Source of the DNA: Roseiconus nitratireducens
GTDB lineage: Bacteria; Planctomycetota; Planctomycetia; Pirellulales; Pirellulaceae
Length of the DNA stretch: 64,000 bases
Direction of reading: 5' to 3'
NCBI RefSeq assembly: GCF_008629675.1
Contig: NZ_VWOX01000015.1
Span: forward strand, 62,001 to 126,000
Position 1 is the stretch's first letter, and the number at the start of each line of letters is the position of its first letter. Shown here piece by piece: positions 18,202 through 26,783 of the stretch. A program made the position numbers and the translations under genes. The notes beneath the pieces are model-generated. The model had not been told where the DNA came from. It saw only the letters and a list, made by a program, of their open reading frames with translations, and did not search any database.

Positions 18202-20369
18202 GGCGTTTCTTTCTCGATTGCGAACAACTTGTCTTTGGTGCTGATGTAGATCCGACCGTTGGCGGCCACCGGCGTGCTGTACACGCTGCTGCCCATGTTG
18301 ATTTCTTCCATCGGCTCGGTGTACTGCGGTCCGAACTGGAAGATCGCCACGTCTCCGTCTTCATCACCGACGTAGACTTTGCCGTCCGTGATCAGGGGGC
18401 TGCCCCAGCTTTGGGCCAGCATGTCGTAGGTGAAATGGACTTTGGCTTTGCCGTCAGCACCCTGGGCGTCCAGACAGTGCAACAGTCCCGAAAAGTCGGT
18501 GACGTAAATCACATCATCCTTGATCGCGCAGGTGCCGATGGTGCGGTGCATCTCTTCCTCGAAATCGATTTCGCCATCCTCGTTGGTGTCGGCCAGCGAA
18601 TAATGCCAGACGACGGCCGAGTTCGGGTTGTCGACCGCGATTTCACCCTTTTCCGGTTCGACGGCTTGGATCCGCTTGTGCGCGATCTCGCTCCGCGAGT
18701 CGCCTTCGACTTTCATCGCCAATTGGGGTGACACGTTGCCGCGTTTGGTGGGATCGATGCACCAGAAGTGTCCTTCACCTTCGCCGTGCTCGGGGTCTTG
18801 GCCGACGGCGATGTAAACCAGATCGTTGTAAATGACCGGCGTCGCGATCAAATTGTTTCGGGTGCCTTCACCGCCCAGGATCCATTTGGATTCTTTCGGG
18901 TTGCAGTCGAATTTCCACAGCAGGTTACCTTTCCCGTCGGTCCCACGATCAGCCTGGAAGCTGTACAGCCAGCCGTCGCCACCGGCGAACAGCACTTGCG
19001 GAACGCCGCCCAGCTCGCCGACGGTCGGCGAAGACCATTGACCGTGCAGGATGTTGGTCCCCGGCGACGCGTCGCTCCAAATCAGTTCGCCGGTGTTCTT
19101 GTCCAGGCAGATGAAGGCGGGCGCCGTTGGCGCCGGCAGGTTGATGTGTGATTCATCCAGTCCGTTGCTGGTGTTGACGAACAGCAAGTCGCCGTAGCTG
19201 GTCACGCTGCACGAACACATGTTGTGTTGGCTGGTCCCCAGTTCTTCCATCATGTTGAAGATCCAGATCACATCGGCATCTCGTTTGTCCTCGACGCCAA
19301 GCGTTTTGAAAACGCTCAGGTTCGGCCCAGCCTTTTTGATTTGCATCGTTCGATCGACGCCAGCAAAGTTTCCGCTCGCTTTCCACGCAGAACCTTCGGT
19401 CACCGTTTCGACTTTCAGATCGCCGCTGACTTCTTCACCGGCTTCCTTCATCGCCGCCAAAAATCCGTCTGACACCTGGCCTTCCGGAAGCGATGCCATC
19501 GTGGATTTGCCCGCATCACCGGAAAGGGCGATGTCGGCCACCCGAGCCACCTCGTCGGTCACCGGGCCGTCATCTTCGCCGTCGTAGAATCCGTCGACGT
19601 CCAGACACCGGACTTCGCCGCGGCTGGTGACAAACCACAACCGTTCGCCTTCCACCAGCGGCGCGTCACAGATTCCCTGCAACGGCCAGTCGTGAACGCG
19701 GCCGGTGATCAGTTTTTCGCTGCTGTGTTGCCAGCGGAAATCACCCGTTTTTTCGTCAAACGCCAACAGGCATCCCAAGTCGACGCTGGCCGGGTAACGT
19801 TTCAGGTGTCCGCCACCGTTGTTGGTGCCGACAAAGACATGCCCACTGGCCACGACCGGGTTGCCGTACGTCTGGCTACCCAGATTGGAGTACCAGGCGA
19901 TGTTCTCGGCGTCCGATTTGTCCCACTCGCCGGTGCGACGATCGAAGTCGCCGATGTCCCAAGTGGTCGGCAATCCGGTCACGTTGGGAACGTTGTTCCG
20001 CAGTCGCGTCCCGCCCCACTGTGGCCAATCGCCGCCACCGGAAAGCACCTTCTTCGGATCGGCGTATTCGTTCACCAGCGTGGTCGCCGAATCGGCGGGG
20101 GCCGCCTTTTTGGAATCGGCCGGAGCCGCGGCAATTTTCGCATCAGCCTGTGCTGCCGCCGGAGTCTCCACGGGTGTCTCAGCGGCCACCGTCACGTTCG
20201 CGCTGGTCAGATTCGCATTCAGGCCGGTCGTGTTGTCACCGCTGGTGTTCGATTCGGCACGCGGGACCGCCGTGGGAGGGTTGCAACCGCTGAAGACGAC
20301 CGTTGCGGCCGAGCCCAGCAAGCTGGCCACGACAATCATGGAAAAGGCCGAGAGTTCTTGTTTTCGCAT
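18198..20369 (-). CDS. PQQ-type beta-propeller lipoprotein
   Basis: 723 residues. The N-terminus is a lipoprotein signal peptide ending in VFSGC, followed by a low-complexity linker rich in Ala/Thr/Asp (to about residue 110). The rest is a beta-propeller with repeated outer-strand motifs, for example GDWPQWGGTRLRNNVP, GCLLAFDEKTGDFRWQ, ICLDKNTGELIWSD, CLDAQGADGKAKVHF and GRIYISTKDKLFAIE. These match PQQ-binding-like repeat proteins related to BamB and quinoprotein dehydrogenases. Catalytic alcohol-dehydrogenase residues are not evident, so a structural or sensing role is as likely as an enzymatic one. First gene of the four-gene overlapping cluster. Confidence 0.85.
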   Translation of the reverse strand: MRKQELSAFSMIVVASLLGSAATVVFSGCNPPTAVPRAESNTSGDNTTGLNANLTSANVTVAAETPVETPAAAQADAKIAAAPADSKKAAPADSATTLVNEYADPKKVLSGGGDWPQWGGTRLRNNVPNVTGLPTTWDIGDFDRRTGEWDKSDAENIAWYSNLGSQTYGNPVVASGHVFVGTNNGGGHLKRYPASVDLGCLLAFDEKTGDFRWQHSSEKLITGRVHDWPLQGICDAPLVEGERLWFVTSRGEVRCLDVDGFYDGEDDGPVTDEVARVADIALSGDAGKSTMASLPEGQVSDGFLAAMKEAGEEVSGDLKVETVTEGSAWKASGNFAGVDRTMQIKKAGPNLSVFKTLGVEDKRDADVIWIFNMMEELGTSQHNMCSCSVTSYGDLLFVNTSNGLDESHINLPAPTAPAFICLDKNTGELIWSDASPGTNILHGQWSSPTVGELGGVPQVLFAGGDGWLYSFQADRGTDGKGNLLWKFDCNPKESKWILGGEGTRNNLIATPVIYNDLVYIAVGQDPEHGEGEGHFWCIDPTKRGNVSPQLAMKVEGDSRSEIAHKRIQAVEPEKGEIAVDNPNSAVVWHYSLADTNEDGEIDFEEEMHRTIGTCAIKDDVIYVTDFSGLLHCLDAQGADGKAKVHFTYDMLAQSWGSPLITDGKVYVGDEDGDVAIFQFGPQYTEPMEEINMGSSVYSTPVAANGRIYISTKDKLFAIEKETP

Positions 20370-20485
20370 TGCGATTGGATCAAAAAGCGTTTGATGGGGG
20401 GTGATTGTTGGCAGGCGGACACGTCGCATGACGCGACATGCCCGGTAGCGACGACGATGAAATGGGCTTCAGCTCGAAAAGTTCC

Positions 20486-20499
20486 GAAAACGCGTTTTC
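20486..20499. promoter_or_regulatory. 14-bp perfect palindrome upstream of the PQQ lipoprotein gene
   Basis: GAAAACGCGTTTTC is a perfect inverted repeat, 117 bp before the ATG at 20369 in the 277-bp gap between the two PQQ genes. It could be an operator for a dimeric regulator, but no regulator is assigned. Confidence 0.25.
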
Positions 20500-20646
20500 A
20501 CCGTCTGGCTGTCGATCTTTCGTCGATCGAATCCTTGACCATCTTCTTCTACTAGCGATCTGCGCCGCGACTTGTTCAATCAAGTCGCCGAGACAGAACC
20601 GCAAAGGCGACCGACCCCGATTGGCCAGCCGCCAAACCTTGGCCGT

Positions 20647-22911
20647 TCATTCCTCACTGTTTGGAACGACTTCGATATTGTCCAGGTACAGTTCGGCGAC
20701 TTTCGCATTGCCGTACAGACCGGGGCTGCTATTGAGATTCGGAGATTCGTCACGTGCCGTGACGGTCCATTCCTTGGGCTCTTCCTCATCACGAGGCCAG
20801 ACCTTGCCGCGGAGCACGGCGACCGTCGCGGGGGGCTCGCTTTCCAAATCGACCCGAAACTTCATCCGGTACCATTTGTCTTCCTGCCAGGGGAAATCCA
20901 CTGACTCGGCCATCCGCAGCTGCGCCGACCAGGTCCGGATTTGCAACTGCTGGCTTTGGCCCATCAAGTCGAGCACATATCCGTGAGCGGTCAAGCCGAT
21001 GTCCGGAAGCTGGTCCAGCATTCGGGTTCCGCGGACGTCTGCCGAAATGGTGTACTCCGACAGGTCACTGGGGCCCATCCACAAGCGGCTCCGCGCTCCC
21101 TTGGGAATCGTATTGACTTTGGTCAGCACGGGCGATCCGTCGATTTCTCGGATCACGTGCCGATAGCGGGCACCGACCCAGGACAACGGCGGGTCGTCCA
21201 AGCCATCAAAGGTGAACTTCCAGGGCAGGTCCGGAACAATCCTGGCCCGAGCCTCTCCGCTGGCACCGGCCACCTCCGCGGTGACGACAAAGCCCGTGTG
21301 GGCGGCATCCTGGTTGGCCGTGATCTTATTTCCGTCGACCGTTGCCGGTCCGCTGACGCTGAATGAAACGTCCGCCGGTTTGTCCAACAGCTGCCCCAGA
21401 GCGTTGTAAACCTTGACGTCGTACTCGATCGACTCGCCCGGCTTGAGCAACGCCTCGCAGGGAATGATTTGGACCTGGGCGATCTCCGTGTTCTCACTGA
21501 CCGGTGTCTCTTCGCCCAGAGCTTCTTGAAGCGTCTGGGGCGTTTGAGTCGCCGAATCGTTTCCGATGCAGTACATCGCGGTCGTACTTTGGAAATACAA
21601 ACGACCGTCGGCCAGGATTGGCGAAGCCGCAAAGCCGGTGTCGCGGACGCGGCCCTTGTTGAGGACTTCGAAACCGTCTTCGGTCGGCTCGATGATCGCC
21701 CAACGGCCGTTTTCGGTCGTCACGTAAATCTTGCCATCGGCGTACAGCAGGGCGGAGCGTTGCCGGCTGCCGACAAACGCCTTTCGTTCGACGATCGCTT
21801 CGCCGGTTTCCGCGTCGAACACCCACATCTTGCAGCGGTCGTCGACCAGGTACAGTCGCCCGTCGACCAGGACCGGTTCGCTGTAGCCGGCAACGACCTC
21901 CAACTGCTTCCACATTTCCGTGGCCTGAGTCTGATCGCCTGTCCCGGAAACCCGCAGTGCGGCGACGGCCCCCATCACGTTGGCTGCCCCCGCGTTTTCT
22001 TCGCTGTGGCTGCAAAACACCTGGTCTCCGATAACCAGCGGCGTGGCGAACAGCCCCCGGCGGGACAATTCATAACTCCACAACGGCTTGCCGGTTCGTG
22101 GCTGGAATCCCCACACCGAACCGTCACCGGCCCCCAGAATCAGCTGCCGCTGACCGTCGATGGTGACCAGGCTGGGTGCCGAATACGTGGTGTCGTAGGG
22201 AAGGTCGCGGGTGCCGCTGAACCAGACGAACTCGCCGGTGCGTTTGTCCATCGCGATCAAACGGTGGTTTGGTTTGGCGTATTCGCCCCAGTTGATGATG
22301 ATCCCGCTGATGATGACCAGGTCTTCATGGACGATCGGAAAGTTGGTCCGTCCGCCATAAGTGCTGAGCATTCCGAACTGTTCGTGCAACGGCACTTTCC
22401 AAACCGTTTCGCCGGTGGTGCCGTCGATGCAGTGGAAGATGTCACAGGCTCCCAGGGCGTAGACGTACCCGGTATCCGGATCGCAAACGACACTGGACCA
22501 ACCGATGCGTTCGGCCGGCACGTCCGACAGCCAGACGTTGTAACTGTTCTCCCAAATCGTTTCCCCGGTCTTGGCATCCAGACAGACCACGCGTTCGCCT
22601 TCGCGCGCCGTGCCGGCCAAGTGTCGCTGGATTGTGTACAGTCGTCCGTTCATCGCCACCGGGGTGCAAGGACCACCGATGTCTTCGCGTTTCCAGAGCA
22701 CGTTGCTACCCTCGCCGCCGTCCGGATCCCAATCATCCGGCAACCCGGAGGCCTGGGCGGTCCCATCCATGCCAGGGCCGCGCCAGTACGGCCAGTCGGC
22801 CGACTGGGCCCCCACGTCCGTTGCGGCAAGGAAGACAAACGCGACGCTCGTCACCATCGCCAGCGGGCCGGCGACGATCGAGCGATGAAGTATCGATTTC
22901 AGTGGCATCAT
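20647..22911 (-). CDS. PQQ-type beta-propeller protein with Ig-like and C-terminal beta-sandwich domains
   Basis: 754 residues, secreted (signal segment about residues 8-36 ending near VGAQSA). The propeller starts with DWPYWRGPGMDGTAQASGLP and continues with VVCLDAKTGETIWE, IDGTTGETVWK, AMDKRTGEFVWFSG and VFDAETGEAIVERK. A segment at about 490-570 (LLKPGESIEYDVKVYNALGQ) resembles a bacterial Ig-like domain, and the last about 190 residues look like a concanavalin-type sandwich. The two ATGs at 22908 and 22911 are equally possible. It is paralogous to the PQQ lipoprotein downstream but separated by 277 bp, so probably a separate unit. Confidence 0.85.
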   Translation of the reverse strand: MMPLKSILHRSIVAGPLAMVTSVAFVFLAATDVGAQSADWPYWRGPGMDGTAQASGLPDDWDPDGGEGSNVLWKREDIGGPCTPVAMNGRLYTIQRHLAGTAREGERVVCLDAKTGETIWENSYNVWLSDVPAERIGWSSVVCDPDTGYVYALGACDIFHCIDGTTGETVWKVPLHEQFGMLSTYGGRTNFPIVHEDLVIISGIIINWGEYAKPNHRLIAMDKRTGEFVWFSGTRDLPYDTTYSAPSLVTIDGQRQLILGAGDGSVWGFQPRTGKPLWSYELSRRGLFATPLVIGDQVFCSHSEENAGAANVMGAVAALRVSGTGDQTQATEMWKQLEVVAGYSEPVLVDGRLYLVDDRCKMWVFDAETGEAIVERKAFVGSRQRSALLYADGKIYVTTENGRWAIIEPTEDGFEVLNKGRVRDTGFAASPILADGRLYFQSTTAMYCIGNDSATQTPQTLQEALGEETPVSENTEIAQVQIIPCEALLKPGESIEYDVKVYNALGQLLDKPADVSFSVSGPATVDGNKITANQDAAHTGFVVTAEVAGASGEARARIVPDLPWKFTFDGLDDPPLSWVGARYRHVIREIDGSPVLTKVNTIPKGARSRLWMGPSDLSEYTISADVRGTRMLDQLPDIGLTAHGYVLDLMGQSQQLQIRTWSAQLRMAESVDFPWQEDKWYRMKFRVDLESEPPATVAVLRGKVWPRDEEEPKEWTVTARDESPNLNSSPGLYGNAKVAELYLDNIEVVPNSEE

Positions 22912-22977
22912 GAAGAATCTTGGCGGGAGGGAATCGGGAGAGTGCAAAGAGATTCGAGTGCGGGCTAGACAGTTGGT

Positions 22978-23044
22978 GGTGGGGGGATTCGGCAGGCGGG
23001 GTGATTCGGCGGGGTGATTTGGCGAGTTCCGTCAGGCACTCGCC
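22978..23044. repeat. Short tandem repeat and hairpin upstream of the PQQ protein
   Basis: About 13-bp units GGGGTGATTCGGC and GGGGTGATTTGGC lie next to each other (about 22998-23023), with a looser copy before them. They run into an inverted repeat GGCGAGT (23021-23027) / ACTCGCC (23038-23044). Function unknown. Confidence 0.55.
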
Positions 23045-23175
23045 AGATCCCGAGGGGGTGCGGGACCACGAACCGCGCGACACCTGCGTCCGCGCGTCGA
23101 CCGTCAAGCCGGCCGGCAGGATCACCGCGTGAACCGGCCCCGACCGCGGAAGGTCGCGATGGATCAAGGCCCCAT

Positions 23176-23529
23176 TCAGTCGAAGTGCTCGTCATCGGGA
23201 TCAAATTTGGGCAAACAAACGATCAGCACCTGCATGCGTCCCACTGCACGATGCCGGGTTCCGGGAGGAATCAAAATGGACGTCTTGGGGGAGACCGGAT
23301 GTCGCTTGCCATCGAGCTCGATGGCTGCCTCCGCATCGCACTCCAACACGACGTAGACCTCCGTGTGCTGCTGGTGGTAGTGGGTTTTGGCGGCGCGATC
23401 GATCTCCGTCAGGTGAATGGTGCCCGCAAAGTCGGCGCGATCGGCAAACCCACGCCGGGCCGTCCCGCAGGGGCAGGCGACACCCGGCAGAGACGCCAAA
23501 TCGATGATCTCAGGACCGCTTTCGCTCAT
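23176..23529 (-). CDS. Cupin domain protein
   Basis: 117 residues, one small conserved beta-barrel. The metal-binding motif reads THYHQQHTEVYVVLE (two His, Glu), with the second motif SILIPPGTRHRAVG supplying a further His. A Gly/Cys segment (ACPCGTARRGFAD) precedes it. Such stand-alone cupins range from sugar isomerases to dioxygenases and binding proteins, so no specific reaction is claimed. I use the ATG at 23529; an ATG at 23538 adds 3 residues and cannot be excluded. Confidence 0.8.
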   Translation of the reverse strand: MSESGPEIIDLASLPGVACPCGTARRGFADRADFAGTIHLTEIDRAAKTHYHQQHTEVYVVLECDAEAAIELDGKRHPVSPKTSILIPPGTRHRAVGRMQVLIVCLPKFDPDDEHFD

Positions 23530-23774
23530 TTTCCTCATTCGGAGCCCAGTTTGCGAGTCCACCGCCGTGGGATGCCCGGGCGGGCAGCTTTCCGGACCGG
23601 ACGGGACCGACACCCCGCCGCAGGTGGGAAACCGGCGAACAGAGATCACGCATGCTTAGTCTATACCGATTCGTCCGCGTATTCCACGCGACTAATCGGA
23701 GTATCAGCGACAGCCCGGAAATGTGGAGCACGCGGCCCAGCCAGCAAACCTTCACAACGTAGTGAAAATGGGGC

Positions 23775-24020
23775 CTAACAGTAATCTTCGCCAAGAACAG
23801 GTCCGATACGTTTACTGATCCAGCCCGCCAACTTGATGCGAACCCGTTGAACGGTCGGCGGCGGATCGACCCAGAATACCCCGACGCACAGGACGCGTCG
23901 GGGAGTTGGAAGACGAGACTGCGCTTGGTTGAATCGATTCGTCCAATTCGGCGATTCGTTGTTCCACCACAACCAATCGCCATCGAGCTGAACGAAGTCG
24001 GCGGATTGTGAGTCCCACAC
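23775..24020 (-). CDS. Possible small Trp-rich protein (uncertain)
   Basis: An 81-residue frame from a GTG at 24020 to a TAG at 23775. The translation (DGDWLWWNNESPNWTNRF, then VLCVGVFWVDPPP and KLAGWISKRIGPVL) looks more protein-like than other unassigned frames, and G/C third positions predominate. It matches no family I know and has no clear ribosome site. The hairpin at 23879-23903 lies inside it. It could equally be leftover or noncoding sequence. Confidence 0.25.
   Translation of the reverse strand: MWDSQSADFVQLDGDWLWWNNESPNWTNRFNQAQSRLPTPRRVLCVGVFWVDPPPTVQRVRIKLAGWISKRIGPVLGEDYC
23879..23903. other. Perfect 9-bp inverted repeat (hairpin)
   Basis: CCCCGACGC (23879-23887) and GCGTCGGGG (23895-23903) are perfectly complementary with a 7-nt loop. 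No T-tract follows on either strand, so it is not a classical terminator. It lies between the cupin gene and the Cys-rich gene. Confidence 0.5.
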
Positions 24021-24166
24021 CGCAGTCCGTCCGTGCTCGACGGGTGTTTTCAGGTGCGATCGCCGGCAACTTCGTCCAGCGACCGCGCCTGGATGGCGAT
24101 TCGACGCAACGGCCTGTCCCGACTTCCAAATCGACCCGCGTAACAAAGAAGGGAGACGTGGTTCCG

Positions 24167-24994
24167 ATGATCCGGACACTATTGACTTTGACCCTCGTGA
24201 TTGGCACCAGCGTGTGCTGCCAAACTCAGGGAATGGATTTGCTTCACAAAATGATGAAGGGCTGCGGTGGCTCTTCTTGCTGCGACACCGGTTGCGCTGC
24301 TGATCCGTGCGGTTGTGCCGCCGAACCGGCATGCGGATGCGAAGCACCCGCTTGCGGTTGTGCCGCCGAACCGGCTTGCGGTTGCGAAGCCCCGGCTTGC
24401 GGTTGTGCCGCTGAACCGGCTGCTTGCTGCGCTGCTGAACCCGCCTGCGGTTGCGAAGCACCGGCATGCGGTTGTGCCGCTGAGCCCGCTTGCGGATGCG
24501 AACCCGCTTGCGGCAGCAAGAAGCACTGCGGATTGCTGGCTGGCCTGTTCGGCAAGCACAAGAAGAGCTCTTGCTGCGAACCGGCTTGCGGTTGCGAAGC
24601 ACCCGTCGCTGGCTGCTGCGAAGAGCCGGCTTGCGGCTGCGAAACCGCTGGCCCCTGCGGATGCGCTGCTGAACCGACCTGTGCCGCCGATCCTTGCGGA
24701 TGCGACATGGGCTGCGACAGCGGATGCTGCGGCTCGAAGAAGTCGTGCGGCGGACTGCTGAAGAAGCTGTTCGGCAACCTGCACGGCAAGCACGGATGTG
24801 ATTCCTGCTGCGATGCAGCTCCGATGTGCGACAGCGGATGCGGATGCGGCGCCACCGTCGTTCCGGCTCCGGCCGTAGCCCCGGCTCCCGCGCCGGCTGC
24901 TGCCCCGATGCCCCCGGCACCGATCGTTGATCCCAGTGCCAGCATCTCACACAAGCGTCGCGTCATTCAAGCCAGCGCCCGCTACGTCCGCTGA
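24167..24994 (+). CDS. Cysteine-rich secreted repeat protein (candidate cell-wall/envelope protein)
   Basis: 275 residues. A signal peptide (MIRTLLTLTLVIGTSVC) is followed by about 190 residues built of CG(C)-containing repeats such as CGCAAEPACGCEAPA, interrupted by Lys/Gly/Phe segments (LLAGLFGKHKKSSC and LLKKLFGNLHGKHGC). A Pro/Ala stretch follows (about 232-255) and then a basic end, SHKRRVIQASARYVR. Roughly one residue in four of the repeat region is Cys. Planctomycete walls are reported to be rich in disulfide-linked Cys/Pro protein, so a structural envelope role is plausible but inferred. GGGAG lies 11 nt before the ATG. A strong terminator follows at 25060, so the gene is probably monocistronic. 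Confidence 0.75.
   Translation: MIRTLLTLTLVIGTSVCCQTQGMDLLHKMMKGCGGSSCCDTGCAADPCGCAAEPACGCEAPACGCAAEPACGCEAPACGCAAEPAACCAAEPACGCEAPACGCAAEPACGCEPACGSKKHCGLLAGLFGKHKKSSCCEPACGCEAPVAGCCEEPACGCETAGPCGCAAEPTCAADPCGCDMGCDSGCCGSKKSCGGLLKKLFGNLHGKHGCDSCCDAAPMCDSGCGCGATVVPAPAVAPAPAPAAAPMPPAPIVDPSASISHKRRVIQASARYVR
24297..24500 (+). repeat. Tandem coding repeat of the Cys-rich gene
   Basis: Imperfect DNA repeats encoding CGCAAEPACGCEAPA-type units of 14-15 residues (about 42-45 bp). About four to five copies are recognisable, with GAACCGGCTTGCGGTTGCGA recurring. The third positions vary little between copies, suggesting recent duplication or conversion. Confidence 0.7.
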
Positions 24995-25014
24995 AAAAGC
25001 GACACGTGGCTATT

Positions 25015-25030
25015 GAGCAACTTGTTGCTC
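25015..25030. other. Small inverted repeat after the Cys-rich gene
   Basis: GAGCAAC and GTTGCTC form a perfect 7-bp stem with a 2-nt loop, 21 bp after the stop codon and just before the stronger terminator. Confidence 0.4.
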
Positions 25031-25059
25031 GATCGCTGAGTCTTCAGACGCGAACCGCG

Positions 25060-25097
25060 AAAGCGGCTCGGCAGTTCGCTGCCGAGCCGCTTTTTTT
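25060..25097 (+). terminator. Strong rho-independent terminator of the Cys-rich gene
   Basis: GCGGCTCGGCAG (25063-25074) pairs perfectly with CTGCCGAGCCGC (25079-25090) over a TTCG tetraloop and is followed by seven T. The flanking AAA/TTT extends the stem. This is one of the two cleanest terminators in the window. Confidence 0.95.
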
Positions 25098-25528
25098 CGT
25101 TCATCCAACGGGCCCCACCGCCCCCCTGCCAGACTTCTCAACCGCCAATCGTCGGTTACTGTTCGTCCGTCACTGATATGCTCGCCTGGACGGGATCCCG
25201 CCGTAACGGGTGTTTCGTACCGGGTGTTTGGCCATCGGTGGCCAGGCCTTACAATCGCGGTGACGGCATTCCCAACGATCGCCGACGCCCGATTGGATCG
25301 CGACCTCGCGTCGGCACAGCCGTTTCCTGATCGACCTCCGCCGATTTCCCCGTGAGCCTCTCCGGTCGGCCCGTTCACCAGGTCGGCCCGTCACTTCGAT
25401 CCCGCTGCACTTTCGATCCCGCTGCCTACGGCCCACCGTCCACGGCCCACCGTCTACGGGTTCGGCTGTCAACGGGTTCAGCTGTCAACGGACTTTGCCC
25501 GCACTCCACCGCCCCCTGATGCACTCAC
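25098..25528. other. Gene-free region before mrp with chained duplications
   Basis: No gene seen. The right half is a chain of four neighbouring duplications described separately (25364-25490). The promoter for mrp must lie here or within the repeats. Confidence 0.6.
25364..25490. repeat. Chain of four adjacent short tandem duplications
   Basis: Four different units, each present twice in a row: GGTCGGCCCGT (period 17, 25364 and 25381), TTCGATCCCGCTGC (period 17, 25395 and 25412), ACGGCCCACCGTC (period 14, 25428 and 25442), and CGGGTTCGGCTGTCAA / CGGGTTCAGCTGTCAA (period 16, 25457 and 25473). Not CRISPR-like: no constant repeat with unique spacers. Confidence 0.85.
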
Positions 25529-26623
25529 ATGCCTGAGCTTTCTGAATCTGCCGTTCGCGAATTGCTGGACCAGTACCCCGATCCTGAAACGGGGCGTCCC
25601 ATGGGAACAATGGGCCAAATCGTTTCGTCCCAGGTCAGCGGACAATCGATCCGCGCGCAAATCGGTCTTTCCACGCACTCACGACCGATCGCGGACGACG
25701 TGCGGGACGCCATCGAATCGAAATTGGTCGCCGCCTTCCCTGGCTCCTCCGTCGAACTGACCTTCCAAGACCACCCCCGTCCGCCGGCACGCGTCGGCCA
25801 GACCGCGCTGCGCGCCAAGAGCGTGATCGCCGTCGGCAGCGGAAAAGGGGGCGTCGGCAAAAGCACCGTGGCAGCCTCCATCGCGCTGACGTTGCGACGC
25901 CTGGGCAGCAAGGTCGGCTTGATGGACGCCGATGTGTACGGCCCGAGCATCCCGCACCTGTTGGGCCTGCAAGGCCGACCGGGGATCAGTGAGTCCAAGC
26001 GGATCGACCCCATCCTGCTGGATGACGATCCCAACTTGTTTCCGATGCCCGTGATGTCGATGGGGTTCCTGGTCGACCCGAGCGAAGCCGTGATCTGGCG
26101 GGGACCGATGCTGCACGGTTCGATCAACCAGTTCCTGGGAATGACCGATTGGGGCGAACTGGATTACCTGCTGATCGACATGCCGCCAGGAACCGGTGAC
26201 GTTGCACTGACGCTTTCCCAGGCAATTCCGTTGGCCGGCAGCGTGGTCGTGTGCACGCCCCAGGAAGTGGCCCTCCTGGATGCGGTCAAGGCGGCCGCCA
26301 TGTTCCGCAAAGTCAACATTCCGATCCTGGGCATGGTCGAGAACATGAGCGGGTTTCTTTGCCCGGATTGCGGCAAGACCTACGACATCTTCGGCAAGGG
26401 CGGCGCCCGCGCGAAAGCGGAGGAGCTGGACCTGCCGTACCTGGGCGGTCTTCCCATCGATATGAAGCTTCGCGTCGCCGGAGACGAAGGGCGACTCTCC
26501 AGCCTGCTCAATCAAGACGATGCCGCGCGGGCACCGCTGGACGCGATCACCCAGGCGATCGTCCGCCAACTGGCTGCCCGCAGCGTTTCAGCCCCCACCA
26601 AACCCTCGCTGCCAACGCTGTAG
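25529..26623 (+). CDS. Mrp/NBP35-type ATP-binding iron-sulfur carrier protein
   Basis: 364 residues. An N-terminal MIP18/DUF59-like domain (about 1-90) is followed by the P-loop domain: deviant Walker A GSGKGGVGKST, DADVYGPSIPHLLGL, MLHGSINQFL, and DMPPGTGDVALTLSQ as Walker B/switch. The CxxC motif CPDCGKTYDIFGKGG near the C-terminus is the expected cluster-binding site of the dimer. Members (ApbC/Mrp) carry and deliver Fe-S clusters in the cytoplasm. The ATG at 25529 gives the standard family N-terminus. Monocistronic by context. Confidence 0.93.
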   Translation: MPELSESAVRELLDQYPDPETGRPMGTMGQIVSSQVSGQSIRAQIGLSTHSRPIADDVRDAIESKLVAAFPGSSVELTFQDHPRPPARVGQTALRAKSVIAVGSGKGGVGKSTVAASIALTLRRLGSKVGLMDADVYGPSIPHLLGLQGRPGISESKRIDPILLDDDPNLFPMPVMSMGFLVDPSEAVIWRGPMLHGSINQFLGMTDWGELDYLLIDMPPGTGDVALTLSQAIPLAGSVVVCTPQEVALLDAVKAAAMFRKVNIPILGMVENMSGFLCPDCGKTYDIFGKGGARAKAEELDLPYLGGLPIDMKLRVAGDEGRLSSLLNQDDAARAPLDAITQAIVRQLAARSVSAPTKPSLPTL

Positions 26624-26685
26624 GCTGGTGGTGCAAGCGGTTCTTCCATTCTGGATTTGTGACCAACGACGACGTGTTTGGCCAC

Positions 26686-26713
26686 TTCACCGTCCCGCTT
26701 GCGGGACGGTGAA
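26686..26713 (+). terminator. Hairpin downstream of mrp
   Basis: TTCACCGTCCCGC (26686-26698) and GCGGGACGGTGAA (26701-26713) form a perfect 13-bp stem with a 2-nt turn, 62 bp after the mrp stop. No T-tract follows. It may end the mrp transcript or be a mobile-repeat relic. Confidence 0.5.
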
Positions 26714-26783
26714 ACAGAGAGAAAGTCAAGAAAACACGTGTTTTCCGCACTCGAAACTCTCCGCGACCTTCGTCTGGGAGCGC

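Noticed and set aside
21469..22968. Plus-strand 499-codon open frame
   Set aside because: It is antisense to the second PQQ protein, whose repeats are well supported.
24244..24966. Minus-strand Gln/Ala/Ser-rich repeat frame
   Set aside because: Antisense of the Cys-rich repeats; the signal peptide and terminator support the plus strand.
26686..26713. Insertion-sequence terminal inverted repeat
   Set aside because: Only a single hairpin; no transposase or matching second end nearby.
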